This document shows positions 1 to 7,746 of a DNA stretch of 64,000 bases, one piece after another. Both the position numbers and the translations under genes were made by a program. This DNA is from Sphingobacterium faecium (GTDB taxonomy: Bacteria > Bacteroidota > Bacteroidia > Sphingobacteriales > Sphingobacteriaceae), in assembly GCF_003054045.1 (NCBI RefSeq), contig NZ_QBKH01000004.1, positions 248,001 through 312,000 on the forward strand, read 5' to 3'. Below the pieces are notes generated by a model. The model searched no databases. It was not told the origin of the DNA and saw only the letters and a list, made by a program, of their open reading frames with translations. How positions within the stretch are numbered: position 1 is the first letter of the stretch; every line of letters starts with the position of its first letter.

Positions 1-562
1 CACCAACATACAAGCGATTTCTATCAAATGTTTTTATATGGTCATCCTGAAAAAGATTGATAAAAACTTCATTATAAAAGGAAGCGTAAATCGTATTTTT
101 TTGCATTTTCAGCGTTGTTAAAGGTAAGTCTGCAAAAAAGACATATCTTCCTCTGCCACGAAAATCCTGGTCTTCAATAAATCTTTCCTCCAACCTGAGT
201 CGATGTCTCAAAATGAACCTTCCAGCAGTTTGTTTAGCCAAGGCCTCTTGATAGATTCTATTTTCTCGAAACGGATTATTGGGTTCGCCTCTTGATTCCG
301 AATGAATATAACCATAACCATTTGTGATGCTCAACCAAGGTAAGACCTCGTATTGAAGCCCCAGCCTTAATAAGGTTTGATTATGATCTCCAAAAACTTG
401 ATGGTCCCGTAACTGCAATTCATGATGAATTGAAAATTTTGATTTATTGATTTTAGTATTTCCAAAATAAATAAACCAACCTTGTGGGGCTTGTTGACTA
501 TAAGTCTTAGTACAGAAGAAGCTAATAAGAAATAATAAGATGGAAGTTAAGTAGATATTCAT
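1..562 (-). CDS. DUF2490 family protein, C-terminus cut by window edge
   Basis: About 187 residues are visible from an ATG at 562 and the reading frame runs open off the left edge. The start is a typical exported N-terminus (MNIYLTSILLFLISFFC, then TYSQQ, a likely signal peptidase I site). The mature part has the DUF2490 look: an early Gly-Trp-Phe, a His-Glu-Leu-Gln-Leu-Arg strand, a Leu-Leu-Arg-Leu-Gly-Leu-Gln-Tyr strand and a repeated Gly-Tyr turn, all suggesting a small outer-membrane beta-barrel. The biochemical role of the family is not known to me. A 9-bp inverted repeat abuts the start codon. Confidence 0.75.
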   Translation of the reverse strand, partial: MNIYLTSILLFLISFFCTKTYSQQAPQGWFIYFGNTKINKSKFSIHHELQLRDHQVFGDHNQTLLRLGLQYEVLPWLSITNGYGYIHSESRGEPNNPFRENRIYQEALAKQTAGRFILRHRLRLEERFIEDQDFRGRGRYVFFADLPLTTLKMQKNTIYASFYNEVFINLFQDDHIKTFDRNRLYVG

Positions 563-593
563 TATTCTAAAATAAAAATATGGATTAGAATAA
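562..593. repeat. 9-bp inverted repeat at the DUF2490 start codon
   Basis: TTATTCTAA (562-570) and TTAGAATAA (585-593) are perfect inverted copies separated by 14 A/T-rich bases. One arm touches the start codon of the minus-strand DUF2490 gene. It could be a 5'-UTR hairpin that masks the start or an operator. A/T-rich chance pairing is also possible. Confidence 0.35.
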
Positions 594-627
594 GGAATAT
601 TTTTATGTAACAATATCCTATTGTTTT

Positions 628-1062
628 TTAAAAATCCCTTTTCGCTAGATATTCATTCTCTTTGGAAGTCATGAGCGTTTTGTCCTCCGGTTTTTTATCA
701 TAGTATCCGCATAAATGTAACACGCCGTGCATAATCACCCGATGCAATTCATCCCTACTATCTACTTTGAATTTATCGGCATTTTCAGCAATCCGTTCTA
801 CACTGATAAATATATCCCCAGCGATGACATCTTCATCCTCTGAGGAATCGAAAGTAACGACATCAGTAAAAGTATCATGATTCAGATATTGCTTATTGAT
901 TTCTAAAAGGTAAGCATCGGAGCATAAAATAAAGCTTAATTCACCTACGCGTTTAAATCCCTCAGCTTTGATCGTATCCATTATCCATTGACGGATTTTA
1001 GCCTTTTCTTTTAATTTAAAATCAATATCTTCTGTAAAGAACAGAATGTCTTTTAATGCCAT
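628..1062 (-). CDS. ybeY: Endoribonuclease YbeY (rRNA maturation factor)
   Basis: This 144-residue protein matches YbeY, a single-strand endoribonuclease that acts in 16S rRNA 3' processing and ribosome quality control in the cytoplasm. The metal-site motif HGVLHLCGYYD is at residues 112-122. The first two histidines (112, 116) are present, but the third ligand of the classical H-G-x-L-H-x-x-G-Y-D-H motif is Asp here, a variation I associate with Bacteroidota YbeY proteins. It starts one base after the ruvX stop codon, so the two genes are almost certainly co-transcribed. Confidence 0.93.
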   Translation of the reverse strand: MALKDILFFTEDIDFKLKEKAKIRQWIMDTIKAEGFKRVGELSFILCSDAYLLEINKQYLNHDTFTDVVTFDSSEDEDVIAGDIFISVERIAENADKFKVDSRDELHRVIMHGVLHLCGYYDKKPEDKTLMTSKENEYLAKRDF

Positions 1063-1063
1063 A

Positions 1064-1477
1064 TTAAAATGCTTTAGTTTCCATATATGTTTGCAAGATG
1101 AGGGTTGCTGAAATCGTATCTACAATACCTTTTTCTTGTCTTTTATTTTTTTTCTTGCCACTTTGAGCAATGACTGCCGAAGCCATTTTTGAAGTAAATC
1201 GCTCATCCACCTCAGCGATCTCAATTGTAGGATAAGTTTTCTTTAATCGACGCACAAAACCTAAAACATGGATCGCAGATTCTGAATCCGTTCCATCCAT
1301 TTGAAGCGGCTTACCAACAACAAATTTTTCTACGACTTCGATACGAAGATAATCTTCTAAAAATTTCCAAACTTCGTCCGGATGCACCGTAGTCAACGCT
1401 GTTGCAATTATCTGCATGGGATCTGTCACCGCTATACCGATACGTTTTGTCCCATAATCAAAAGCCATTAATCTCAT
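1064..1477 (-). CDS. ruvX: RuvX/YqgF family Holliday junction resolvase-like nuclease
   Basis: The 137-residue protein has the RNase H-like fold signature of YqgF: DYGTKRIGIAVTD near the N-terminus, a GKPLQMDG turn in the middle and EVDERFTS toward the end, which supply the acidic catalytic residues. The family acts in pre-16S rRNA 5' processing and is also described as a putative Holliday junction resolvase. It sits directly upstream of ybeY, so two rRNA maturation genes form one operon. A minus-strand -7 box lies at 1504-1511. Confidence 0.93.
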   Translation of the reverse strand: MRLMAFDYGTKRIGIAVTDPMQIIATALTTVHPDEVWKFLEDYLRIEVVEKFVVGKPLQMDGTDSESAIHVLGFVRRLKKTYPTIEIAEVDERFTSKMASAVIAQSGKKKNKRQEKGIVDTISATLILQTYMETKAF

Positions 1478-1503
1478 ACTGACGTCCTTTTTGAATATTT
1501 TGA

Positions 1504-1511
1504 CAAAAATA
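1504..1511 (-). promoter_or_regulatory. Promoter -7 box for ruvX-ybeY
   Basis: On the minus strand this reads TATTTTTG, an exact TAnnTTTG Bacteroidota -7 element, with a predicted leader of about 23 nt before the ruvX ATG at 1477. No clear -33 TTG is seen at the ideal distance. Confidence 0.45.
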
Positions 1512-1558
1512 CAACTTCTCTTGCAGTAAATAGATTCCCGATTGATTAAAAAAACCTA

Positions 1559-1566
1559 TAACTTTG
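1559..1566 (+). promoter_or_regulatory. Promoter -7 box for the DUF1684-deformylase gene
   Basis: TAACTTTG fits TAnnTTTG exactly. It overlaps the TTG at 1564 that opens the longest reading frame, so that TTG cannot be the translation start. The ATG at 1588, about 18 nt after the predicted transcription start, is preferred. Confidence 0.5.
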
Positions 1567-1587
1567 CTAGACTTTAAATTAAAAGGA

Positions 1588-2814
1588 ATGAAATACACCA
1601 TATTAATTGGGCTTTTCTTAATTACTTCAAGTATCAAAGCAAATGCACAAGATTATCAAACACGTATTGTTCAAGATCGACAAGAGAAAGCACTGAGCTT
1701 ATCAAAATCAAAATTTGGCCCACTGCCAGCAGATCAAGTCCAGTTTTTAGATTATTTTCCAGTTGACAAAGCTTATCGCGTTACTGCAGATGTCACGTTA
1801 TTATTGGGCGAAGAAACCTTCAAGATGCCCACATATGATGGCACCAGCAATCCTTATAAACGATATGCTATCTTAAATTTCACCTTGAATAATAAGCCCT
1901 ATCAATTGACCGTTTATCAAAGTGCTGCACTATTTCAAAATCCTCAGTACAAAAACCATCTTTTCCTTCCATTTTTAGATTTAACAAATGGTCAAGAAAG
2001 CTATAGTGGTGGACGTTATATTGATTTAGCAACAACAGATATTATAGGAGGTAAAGCAACAATTGATTTTAATGCTGCATACAATCCCTATTGCGCATAT
2101 AGTAACGGTTATCGTTGCCCTGTACCACCACAAGAAAACATTTTAGAGACCAAGATCATGGCTGGAGAAAAAGCATTTCATAAACAAAAAAACGAGAGGC
2201 CTGTAGATATTCAAGCAGGACAAAATTTTAGTCAAGAAGATTTGGTGATCATCAATCAGGGTTCACAAACTGATAAATTCAGAATATTACAAATCACAGA
2301 TCAAAAAGATCTAAGCATATTAACAACAACATCTTCTGATCTTAAATACAACGATCCATCGATACCAACTTTAGAGAAAAGAATGTTGATTACCGTTCAG
2401 GATCCGGCACATGCAGGCGTTGGCATTGCTGCTCCTCAAATAGGAATCAATAAAAACTTGATCGTGGTACAAAGATTTGACAAGGAAGGAGAACCATTTG
2501 AAAGTTATATCAACCCTAAAATTATCTGGAGATCAAAATTTACTAGAAAAGGAGTAGAAGGTTGCCTATCCATACCTGATCGCAGAGAGGAAGTATTAAG
2601 AAGCTACACCATCCGATTACAGCACATCAATAAAGATGGGAAAATAATAGAAGAAAATATTGAAGGATTTACCGCCGTTATTTTTCAGCACGAAGTAGAT
2701 CACCTATATGGCATTTTATATCCTGATCGTATAGAACAAGCTGAAAAAGAAGAATTCGAACCTTTAAGTGATAAAATGGAGTTTTATATAAAGCCAAACA
2801 CGATACGTCCATAA
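1588..2814 (+). CDS. Exported DUF1684-peptide deformylase fusion protein
   Basis: From the ATG at 1588 the protein has 408 residues. Residues 1-21 form a signal peptide ending in KANAQ. Residues about 37-200 match DUF1684 (motifs GGRYIDL, then DFNAAYNPYCAYS, CPVPPQEN and MAGE). Residues about 235-385 are a complete peptide deformylase: motif I GVGIAAPQIG at 277-286, motif II EGCLSIP from 324 with the metal Cys, and motif III QHEVDH at 367-372 with the HExxDH metal site. Deformylases normally work on nascent chains in the cytoplasm, so an exported one fused to DUF1684 is unusual. All metal ligands are intact, so it should be active. Substrate unknown. Confidence 0.85.
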   Translation: MKYTILIGLFLITSSIKANAQDYQTRIVQDRQEKALSLSKSKFGPLPADQVQFLDYFPVDKAYRVTADVTLLLGEETFKMPTYDGTSNPYKRYAILNFTLNNKPYQLTVYQSAALFQNPQYKNHLFLPFLDLTNGQESYSGGRYIDLATTDIIGGKATIDFNAAYNPYCAYSNGYRCPVPPQENILETKIMAGEKAFHKQKNERPVDIQAGQNFSQEDLVIINQGSQTDKFRILQITDQKDLSILTTTSSDLKYNDPSIPTLEKRMLITVQDPAHAGVGIAAPQIGINKNLIVVQRFDKEGEPFESYINPKIIWRSKFTRKGVEGCLSIPDRREEVLRSYTIRLQHINKDGKIIEENIEGFTAVIFQHEVDHLYGILYPDRIEQAEKEEFEPLSDKMEFYIKPNTIRP

Positions 2815-2838
2815 TTATAAAAGAAAATATCTCGGTCT

Positions 2839-2870
2839 ATTCTCAAAACTTTCAACCATCTTTTGAGAAT
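2839..2870 (+). terminator. Inverted repeat after the deformylase fusion, likely terminator
   Basis: ATTCTCAAAA (2839-2848) pairs perfectly with TTTTGAGAAT (2861-2870) across a 12-nt loop, 25 nt after the stop codon. There is no T-tract, so it may stabilise the mRNA 3' end rather than terminate alone. Confidence 0.4.
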
Positions 2871-2936
2871 GCCACCTATATAAAATAAATTTATTCGTTC
2901 GAGTATTTTTTATTTTAATAATCATCATTGGTATAC

Positions 2937-2965
2937 AATTCTTGATCTCTCCTCCATCAAGAATT
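2937..2965. repeat. 10-bp perfect inverted repeat with a C/T-rich loop
   Basis: AATTCTTGAT (2937-2946) and ATCAAGAATT (2956-2965) flank the loop CTCTCCTCC. On the minus strand the loop reads GGAGGAGAG, a strong Shine-Dalgarno-like sequence presented in a hairpin loop. No gene follows it on either strand. Confidence 0.5.
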
Positions 2966-2993
2966 AATAAAAAAAGGAAATCTTATCTCAAAA

Positions 2994-3038
2994 AATCTAT
3001 CCATAGCTTAGGATTCGAACCTAAGCTATGAATAGATT
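2994..3038. repeat. Long hairpin with a tRNA T-loop-like apex
   Basis: CATAGCTTAGG (3002-3012) and CCTAAGCTATG (3020-3030) pair perfectly. After one mismatch, seven more pairs follow (2994-3000 with 3032-3038). On the minus strand the 7-nt apex reads TTCGAAT between GG and CC, as in a tRNA T-arm, and the helix is followed by T6. I could not fold a complete tRNA around it, so it may be a terminator, a tRNA-end mimic or an old attachment-site remnant. Confidence 0.5.
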
Positions 3039-3209
3039 CACGCTTCTAAAGGATGGCTAGAAAAAGTAGCTAATCTCTAAATCCACTCCTCTAAAAAAAC
3101 AGCTTAAAATGATGTAAAAAAAGCTTGGATGATGCCCTATTAACGTTGGAATTACAGTTAGAACAACGACGTAATTGGTTAACATCTGCTGATTATATTC
3201 TTGAGTTAT

Positions 3210-3272
3210 TATAGAGCGTTTATAGAGGGTTACTATAGGGTTGCTATAGGTAAAGCACTAGAAACCCTCTAT
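3210..3272. repeat. Degenerate tandem TATAGAGGG repeats with an inverted copy
   Basis: TATAGAGCG (3210), TATAGAGGG (3221), TATAGGG (3234) and TATAGG (3245) are spaced 11-13 bases apart, about one helical turn. CCCTCTAT at 3265-3272 is the inverse of ATAGAGGG. The phasing suggests a protein binding array or a small satellite. Function unknown. Confidence 0.4.
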
Positions 3273-3401
3273 GATAACTGTATGATTTCTGTCTTATATC
3301 TTTAGTAAAATACGAGTTGGTATAAACTAGTCTACCATCAAATACCCTATACTTATGGAAGTCTGGTTTAGTCGTCAAACAAGGACAAATATCAAGGCAT
3401 A

Positions 3402-3438
3402 AAAAAAGAGCATAAAATCTAATTTTATGCTCTTTTTT
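3402..3438 (-). terminator. Intrinsic terminator after the glutaminyl cyclotransferase gene
   Basis: A perfect 17-bp stem (3402-3418 with 3422-3438) with a 3-nt loop has A6 on one side and T6 on the other, so it can act in both directions. It lies 69 nt beyond the stop codon of the minus-strand gene. Confidence 0.8.
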
Positions 3439-3506
3439 ATAGTGATGGTACTTTTCAGCACCGGATTGAAACAGGTGACCTTTACTTTTTTAACATGATG
3501 GACTGC

Positions 3507-4544
3507 TTAACGAGCAATCATCTTGATTTCAAATAAGGTATTCCAAAGCTTTCCTGTCACAAATAATCGTTTTCCGACATGATCATAAGCAATACCATTC
3601 AGCTCATTATCATACTGCGCATGTTGATAGATCCCAACTAAGTTAATTCTGCCTTCTACAACACCAGTTTCTGGGTTTATAATCGCGATAATATCCTTTT
3701 CATATACATTCGCATATACTTTACCATCAATATACTCCAACTCATTTAAAGCATTTACTTGACCATTTTCATCATATACATCAATAGAACTTAATTCTTG
3801 TTGTGTATGTGCATCTAAAAAGTAAAGCTTATTGGTGCCATCTGATTTAATCAATCGTTTACCATCATAAGTGATTCCCCATCCTTCTTTACTATTGGTA
3901 TATGGAAAAGTTTTCTCCAATTCAAAAGTTGATTTATTAAGAACGAAACCTTCCATATTCTGCCAGGTCAACATCACGATTTTATCTCCAACAATGGTCA
4001 TCCCCTCTCCGAAATATTTTTCGGAATCAAAATCTTTTCGCTGTAATACTTTACCCGTTTTCAGATCAACGCGTCTAATCGAAGTTTTTGTACCACCTCC
4101 ACTACCAGTGGATTCATATAGAAATCCATTTTCATATTGTAAACCTTGGGTAAAGGCTGTGGTGTCATGTGGAAACTTATTCACAATCTCGAAACTATAT
4201 TCTTTAGGAGCTGGCGGCACAATGCTGATATAGGCACTAGCACTATCAATCTGTGTCCCTTGATAAACTTTTGCTGAAATACTGCGAGTACCTAAAGCCA
4301 GCTGCTTACTATCCACCTGCACCGCTGCTGTATCTTTTCCAGAAGCAACAACCTGATTGTCGATATAATAGACAACTGAATCTAGATCAGACGATGAAAA
4401 TTTAAGTTGAAATTGAATAGGATCTCCTTGTTGGATGGATTTACTTGCATCGGGCTGGGCAAATTCTAATTTACCTGACTTCTTCGTTTTACAGGAACTT
4501 AAACCTAGTATTAAACCTAAAAGTATATATGTTGTTTTTTTCAT
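3507..4544 (-). CDS. Glutaminyl-peptide cyclotransferase, lipoprotein
   Basis: I place the start at the ATG at 4544 because it opens a lipoprotein signal (MKKTTYILLGLILGLSSC, lipobox L-S-S-C). The longer frame would run into the upstream YraN-type gene. The mature protein has an Ig/Big-like N-terminal segment of about 100 residues, then a beta-propeller matching bacterial glutamine cyclotransferases: PHDTTAFTQGLQYENGFLYES, later WGITYDGKRLIKSDGT and LNELEYIDGKVYANVY. The family converts N-terminal Gln of peptides to pyroglutamate. In Bacteroidota many exported proteins expose N-terminal Gln after signal cleavage, so this periplasmic enzyme could cap them. Confidence 0.88.
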   Translation of the reverse strand: MKKTTYILLGLILGLSSCKTKKSGKLEFAQPDASKSIQQGDPIQFQLKFSSSDLDSVVYYIDNQVVASGKDTAAVQVDSKQLALGTRSISAKVYQGTQIDSASAYISIVPPAPKEYSFEIVNKFPHDTTAFTQGLQYENGFLYESTGSGGGTKTSIRRVDLKTGKVLQRKDFDSEKYFGEGMTIVGDKIVMLTWQNMEGFVLNKSTFELEKTFPYTNSKEGWGITYDGKRLIKSDGTNKLYFLDAHTQQELSSIDVYDENGQVNALNELEYIDGKVYANVYEKDIIAIINPETGVVEGRINLVGIYQHAQYDNELNGIAYDHVGKRLFVTGKLWNTLFEIKMIAR

Positions 4545-4557
4545 ATAAAATAACCTT

Positions 4558-4920
4558 TTATTCATTCCAGAACGCATCTTTGATATGTTCTAATTGTATA
4601 TTTTCTTTATCTGCGATAAGAATGGAAATAATATCAAACCGAATCTCTCCATGCACATCATATTTCTTTAAATAATAATCAGCGGCTCTCGTCAATTTTC
4701 GCTTCTTTTTCCAGTCAACAAACTCAAATGGTTCTCCATATTCGACTTTACTTCGGGTCTTCACTTCTACAAAAACTAGCGTATCCGAATCCTTGACAAT
4801 CAAATCTACTTCTAAATTCTTACATCGCCAATTTCTTAACAAAATTTCACACCCCAAATCCTGCAAGAATTTTTCTGCATATGATTCTCCTAATCTTCCA
4901 AAATCCAGGTGCTTTGCCAT
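4558..4920 (-). CDS. YraN family (UPF0102) nuclease-fold protein
   Basis: This 120-residue protein has the UPF0102 layout: a GESYAEKFLQ helix near the N-terminus, Asp in EVDLIVKD, then VFVEVKTRS, giving the D-(E-x-K) core of the PD-(D/E)xK nuclease fold, followed by a KKKRKLTRAADYYL helix. Function is not settled; a resolvase-type role has been proposed for the family. It lies three bases downstream of dnaG, so it is co-transcribed with the primase. Confidence 0.88.
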   Translation of the reverse strand: MAKHLDFGRLGESYAEKFLQDLGCEILLRNWRCKNLEVDLIVKDSDTLVFVEVKTRSKVEYGEPFEFVDWKKKRKLTRAADYYLKKYDVHGEIRFDIISILIADKENIQLEHIKDAFWNE

Positions 4921-4923
4921 AGG

Positions 4924-6918
4924 TTACTTGACAACAATATTCCCCAGTAAACCGCCTAACATCTTCTCTGCTTCCTTGAGTTTTTGATATTTAAATATCA
5001 GCACTTCCACATTGGCATCATCTTTCTCCAATTTGAGTTCTTCTCGAATCTTGACCATTTCTCGCGAGATTTTACGTTTTTTAATTCGATAAATTGCCGT
5101 TACAACAAGTGTTTTTAGATGTTCATATTCTTGTGTGACGTAGATTTTACGTTTATCATCGTTCCAGTTCTCGCTTAAATTGTATTTTGATGCCACACAA
5201 TTAATAGCCAGTTCAGCAACTGCTGCATCAGGATTGGAATAAAATTGCTTTGCTTCTGGTATTTCAAACTTTTCGACCGCTTCTCGGTAAACATTTAAGA
5301 TGTAAGCTGCCGCTTTATCTTCAAAATTGACATCATCAATATTACTCAATAATACACCTGCCACCGGAATATCACCATCGCCTTCCCACGTCGCTAGATA
5401 ATCCCCGTAATTGATGAGAATACGTATTATTTCACGCTCTTGAAGAATCTCCGAGGTAATCTGCTGTGTCGGCGTCTCAATCGCGAGAGCTGCCGCACCG
5501 CCTCTTTCTTCTTCTGTCATGAAAAAATCAGCCGGTGGACCGTCCATAGGAGGAGCACCTGCGCCCATAGATGGAGTAGTCTTCTTGCTGAAATCTTTAT
5601 CCGCTTTTTTAGATTTGGAAATTCGGATCTTATTCAATTCAGAAAGCAAGATGCGCTCTTCGATATCCAACAGGTTACTACACTCCCGTATAAAAACTGA
5701 AACCTTTATTTCGTCAGGAATCAGGGCAATACTTTCTACCACATCTCGGATGACCTCTGCCCTTTTAATGGGATCATTATTGCTATCACGAAGTAAAATT
5801 CTTGTTTTAAAAAAGATAAAATCCTGTTGATTTTCTTTTATGTATGCCTTGAATGCCGAAGATCCAAAATTCTTGACATACGAATCTGGATCATTTCCAT
5901 CGGGGAAGAGTAAAATCTTAACATTTAATCCTTCCTCTAGCAACATGTCCGTACCACGAAGCGATGCTTTTATTCCTGCTTCATCACCGTCATATAATAT
6001 GGTTACATTTTTAGTAAAACGCGCAATAAGTCGAATTTGGGCTGTTGTCAAAGATGTTCCTGAAGAAGAGACCACATTTTCAACTCCTGCTTGATGTGTG
6101 GAGATCACATCGGCATATCCTTCTACCAAATAGCAATTATCCTCCTCCATGATGGCTTTTTTGGCAAAGTTGAGCCCATATAGCACATCAGATTTATGGT
6201 AGATATCACTTTCTGGAGAATTGACATATTTAGGAACCTTTTTATCGGTCTTTAACGTCCGGCCGCCAAATCCGATTACTCTTCCTGTCAAATTATGAAT
6301 CGGGAACATCACTCGACCACGAAACCGATCATACAAGCTCTTATCATCTCGCTCGATAGCCAGCCCGATCTCTTTCAGATAATCGGGATGGAAGCCAGCC
6401 TTTGTGGCAGCATCAACCAATGCTGTCCAATTATCGGGAGAATATCCCAATTCGAATTTTTTGATGATATCTTCGCGATATCCACGTTCCTTGAAGTAAT
6501 GAAGTCCAATGACTTGTCCCATTTCGGTGGTCCACATTTCGTCCTTGAAAAACTTACTTGCCCAACCGCTCAATACATATAGACTCTCTCTTTTATCCTG
6601 AGCGGCCAATTGTGCAGGTGATCGCTCGACTTCTTCTACTTCAATGCTATACTTATTAGCGAGATATTTGATGCCTTCTGGATAGGAGAATTTTTCCAGT
6701 TCCATCACAAACTTTAACGCATCTCCCCCGACTCCACAGCCAAAGCATTTATAAATACCTTTAGATACAGATACATGGAAAGAAGGTGTTTTCTCATGAT
6801 GAAAGGGGCAATTACCAATAAGTGATGTACCTCGCTTCTTTAAGTCTACAAAATCTCCTACAACCTCCTCTATACGAGCAGCTTCCAGCACCTTATCTAT
6901 TATCTCTTGTTTGATCAA
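4924..6918 (-). CDS. dnaG: DNA primase DnaG
   Basis: The 664-residue primase makes RNA primers for replication. The N-terminal zinc finger is complete (C37, H40, C58, C61, within CPFHHEKTPSFH and KCFGCG). The catalytic core follows with FRGRVMFPIHN and GFGGRTL, then the TOPRIM motifs LVEGYADVISTH and YDGDEAGIKAS. The C-terminal third is divergent and Lys/Glu-rich, as expected for the DnaB-binding part, with a low-complexity Gly/Pro linker around residues 450-470. Length is normal for Bacteroidota. Confidence 0.96.
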   Translation of the reverse strand: MIKQEIIDKVLEAARIEEVVGDFVDLKKRGTSLIGNCPFHHEKTPSFHVSVSKGIYKCFGCGVGGDALKFVMELEKFSYPEGIKYLANKYSIEVEEVERSPAQLAAQDKRESLYVLSGWASKFFKDEMWTTEMGQVIGLHYFKERGYREDIIKKFELGYSPDNWTALVDAATKAGFHPDYLKEIGLAIERDDKSLYDRFRGRVMFPIHNLTGRVIGFGGRTLKTDKKVPKYVNSPESDIYHKSDVLYGLNFAKKAIMEEDNCYLVEGYADVISTHQAGVENVVSSSGTSLTTAQIRLIARFTKNVTILYDGDEAGIKASLRGTDMLLEEGLNVKILLFPDGNDPDSYVKNFGSSAFKAYIKENQQDFIFFKTRILLRDSNNDPIKRAEVIRDVVESIALIPDEIKVSVFIRECSNLLDIEERILLSELNKIRISKSKKADKDFSKKTTPSMGAGAPPMDGPPADFFMTEEERGGAAALAIETPTQQITSEILQEREIIRILINYGDYLATWEGDGDIPVAGVLLSNIDDVNFEDKAAAYILNVYREAVEKFEIPEAKQFYSNPDAAVAELAINCVASKYNLSENWNDDKRKIYVTQEYEHLKTLVVTAIYRIKKRKISREMVKIREELKLEKDDANVEVLIFKYQKLKEAEKMLGGLLGNIVVK

Positions 6919-7145
6919 TTTCGTATCCTTTTATAATCAGTAAATTTAATAAATATATAAGCAATTACAACATGAACTTCTGCTACGACCCAATTCAACT
7001 TATAACAACAATTTAAGGATATCAACTTCGTATACTCAACTTGTATGACAGATTTCAACAGTCGATAAGCAACATGTATTAAGAAATGTCCTGAGATATC
7101 CTGTCTTCAAGTTGGAATACTTTTACGGTAACGGTCATATAAATT

Positions 7146-7178
7146 AAAAAAGGGAGAATTTATCATTCCCCCTTTTTT
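7146..7178. terminator. Terminator-like hairpin, A6/T6 flanked
   Basis: A 14-pair stem with one A-C mismatch (7146-7159 with 7165-7178) and a 5-nt loop, flanked by A6 and T6, can act on either strand. It may end transcription from the gene at 7331-7651 before dnaG. Confidence 0.6.
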
Positions 7179-7268
7179 ATTCCTTCCAAGATGTTAACCA
7201 TTGGATGATTGAGAATCCCAATAATATGCTATACCATGCCGTTAGCAAATTATGGAACTTTATTGGTG

Positions 7269-7319
7269 CCTGTAACACCTTTTAAAGAATAGAAGAAGAA
7301 AATGGAAAAGGATTACAGG
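7269..7319 (-). terminator. Stem-loop just after the 106-residue gene
   Basis: CCTGTAACACCTTTT (7269-7283) pairs with AAAAGGATTACAGG (7306-7319) apart from one bulged position, around a 22-nt purine-rich loop. It begins 11 nt after the minus-strand stop at 7331. It could protect or end that mRNA. Confidence 0.4.
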
Positions 7320-7330
7320 ACTTTTTATCT

Positions 7331-7651
7331 TTATTGAGACATCATCTGATAAATTTCGCTCATATATGTGGATTCAGATAAGGCATCTGCAAAGTCATTC
7401 CATTCCGTTTCATTAAAAACAAAAACTATTTCTGGACATGGTGTATCAATCAAAACCCGCATATCACCATCAGGAAAACTAAAGTAATTACCTTTTACAT
7501 TGCTTCGCATGGTGGCTGCCACAAATGACTCAAATTGTAAATATCCTAAACTTAAAAGGAAAGAGTCTTGCCAAATATAAAATGTCTTACACTTTGTGCA
7601 ATAACTAATATGGGATTTGCCTTTATGGCTGAGAACAACTGATTGACACAT
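7331..7651 (-). CDS. Small cytosolic protein of unknown function with a CxxC
   Basis: This 106-residue protein has no signal peptide. Its N-terminus reads HKGKSHISYCTKCKTFYIWQ, with a single CxxC (Cys-Thr-Lys-Cys) and an aromatic cluster. A Phe-Ser-Phe-Pro-Asp-Gly-Asp-Met-Arg segment and an acidic C-terminus follow. I have seen similar short conserved proteins in Sphingobacteriaceae annotated only as a DUF (possibly DUF6686) but cannot assign a function. With only one CxxC it could bind metal as a dimer or be redox-active. It is flanked by stem-loops and stands alone as a transcription unit. Confidence 0.7.
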   Translation of the reverse strand: MCQSVVLSHKGKSHISYCTKCKTFYIWQDSFLLSLGYLQFESFVAATMRSNVKGNYFSFPDGDMRVLIDTPCPEIVFVFNETEWNDFADALSESTYMSEIYQMMSQ

Positions 7652-7746
7652 ATGATTCGCTTAATATTAAAACATGATAATCTCTATATATATTTAGACT
7701 AATTATAAATAACAATCAAATGTAAAAATAAATTCTGAATCTGACG

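Larger units (their letters stand above)
2815..3506. other. Gene-poor stretch with several strong hairpins
   Basis: I find no convincing gene here. It holds three near-perfect inverted repeats in a row (2839-2870, 2937-2965, 2994-3038), a cluster of TATAGAGGG-like repeats (3210-3272) and the terminator of the next minus-strand gene (3402-3438). A short open stretch at about 3113-3211 reads like a protein C-terminus (ending RRNWLTSADYILELL and a stop) but has no start codon. It may be a decayed gene end. Confidence 0.5.
6919..7330. other. Intergenic region upstream of dnaG
   Basis: It contains a terminator-like hairpin at 7146-7178 and a long imperfect stem at 7269-7319 directly after the minus-strand gene at 7331. 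The rest shows no open frame with coding character. I see no gene. Confidence 0.5.

Noticed and set aside
1564-1587. TTG start for the DUF1684-deformylase gene
   Set aside because: The TTG is part of a promoter -7 box, and the ATG at 1588 directly opens the signal peptide.
2994-3076. Possible tRNA gene on the minus strand around the T-loop-like hairpin
   Set aside because: The T-arm is convincing, but no D-arm, anticodon arm or separate acceptor strand can be folded from the upstream sequence.
3113-3211. Decayed gene end (reads as about 30 residues to a stop)
   Set aside because: There is no start codon and no recognised family, so it is only mentioned under the gene-poor stretch.
3871-4233. 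Plus-strand open frame of 120 codons
   Set aside because: It lies wholly inside the glutaminyl cyclotransferase gene on the other strand and its translation has no protein-like pattern.
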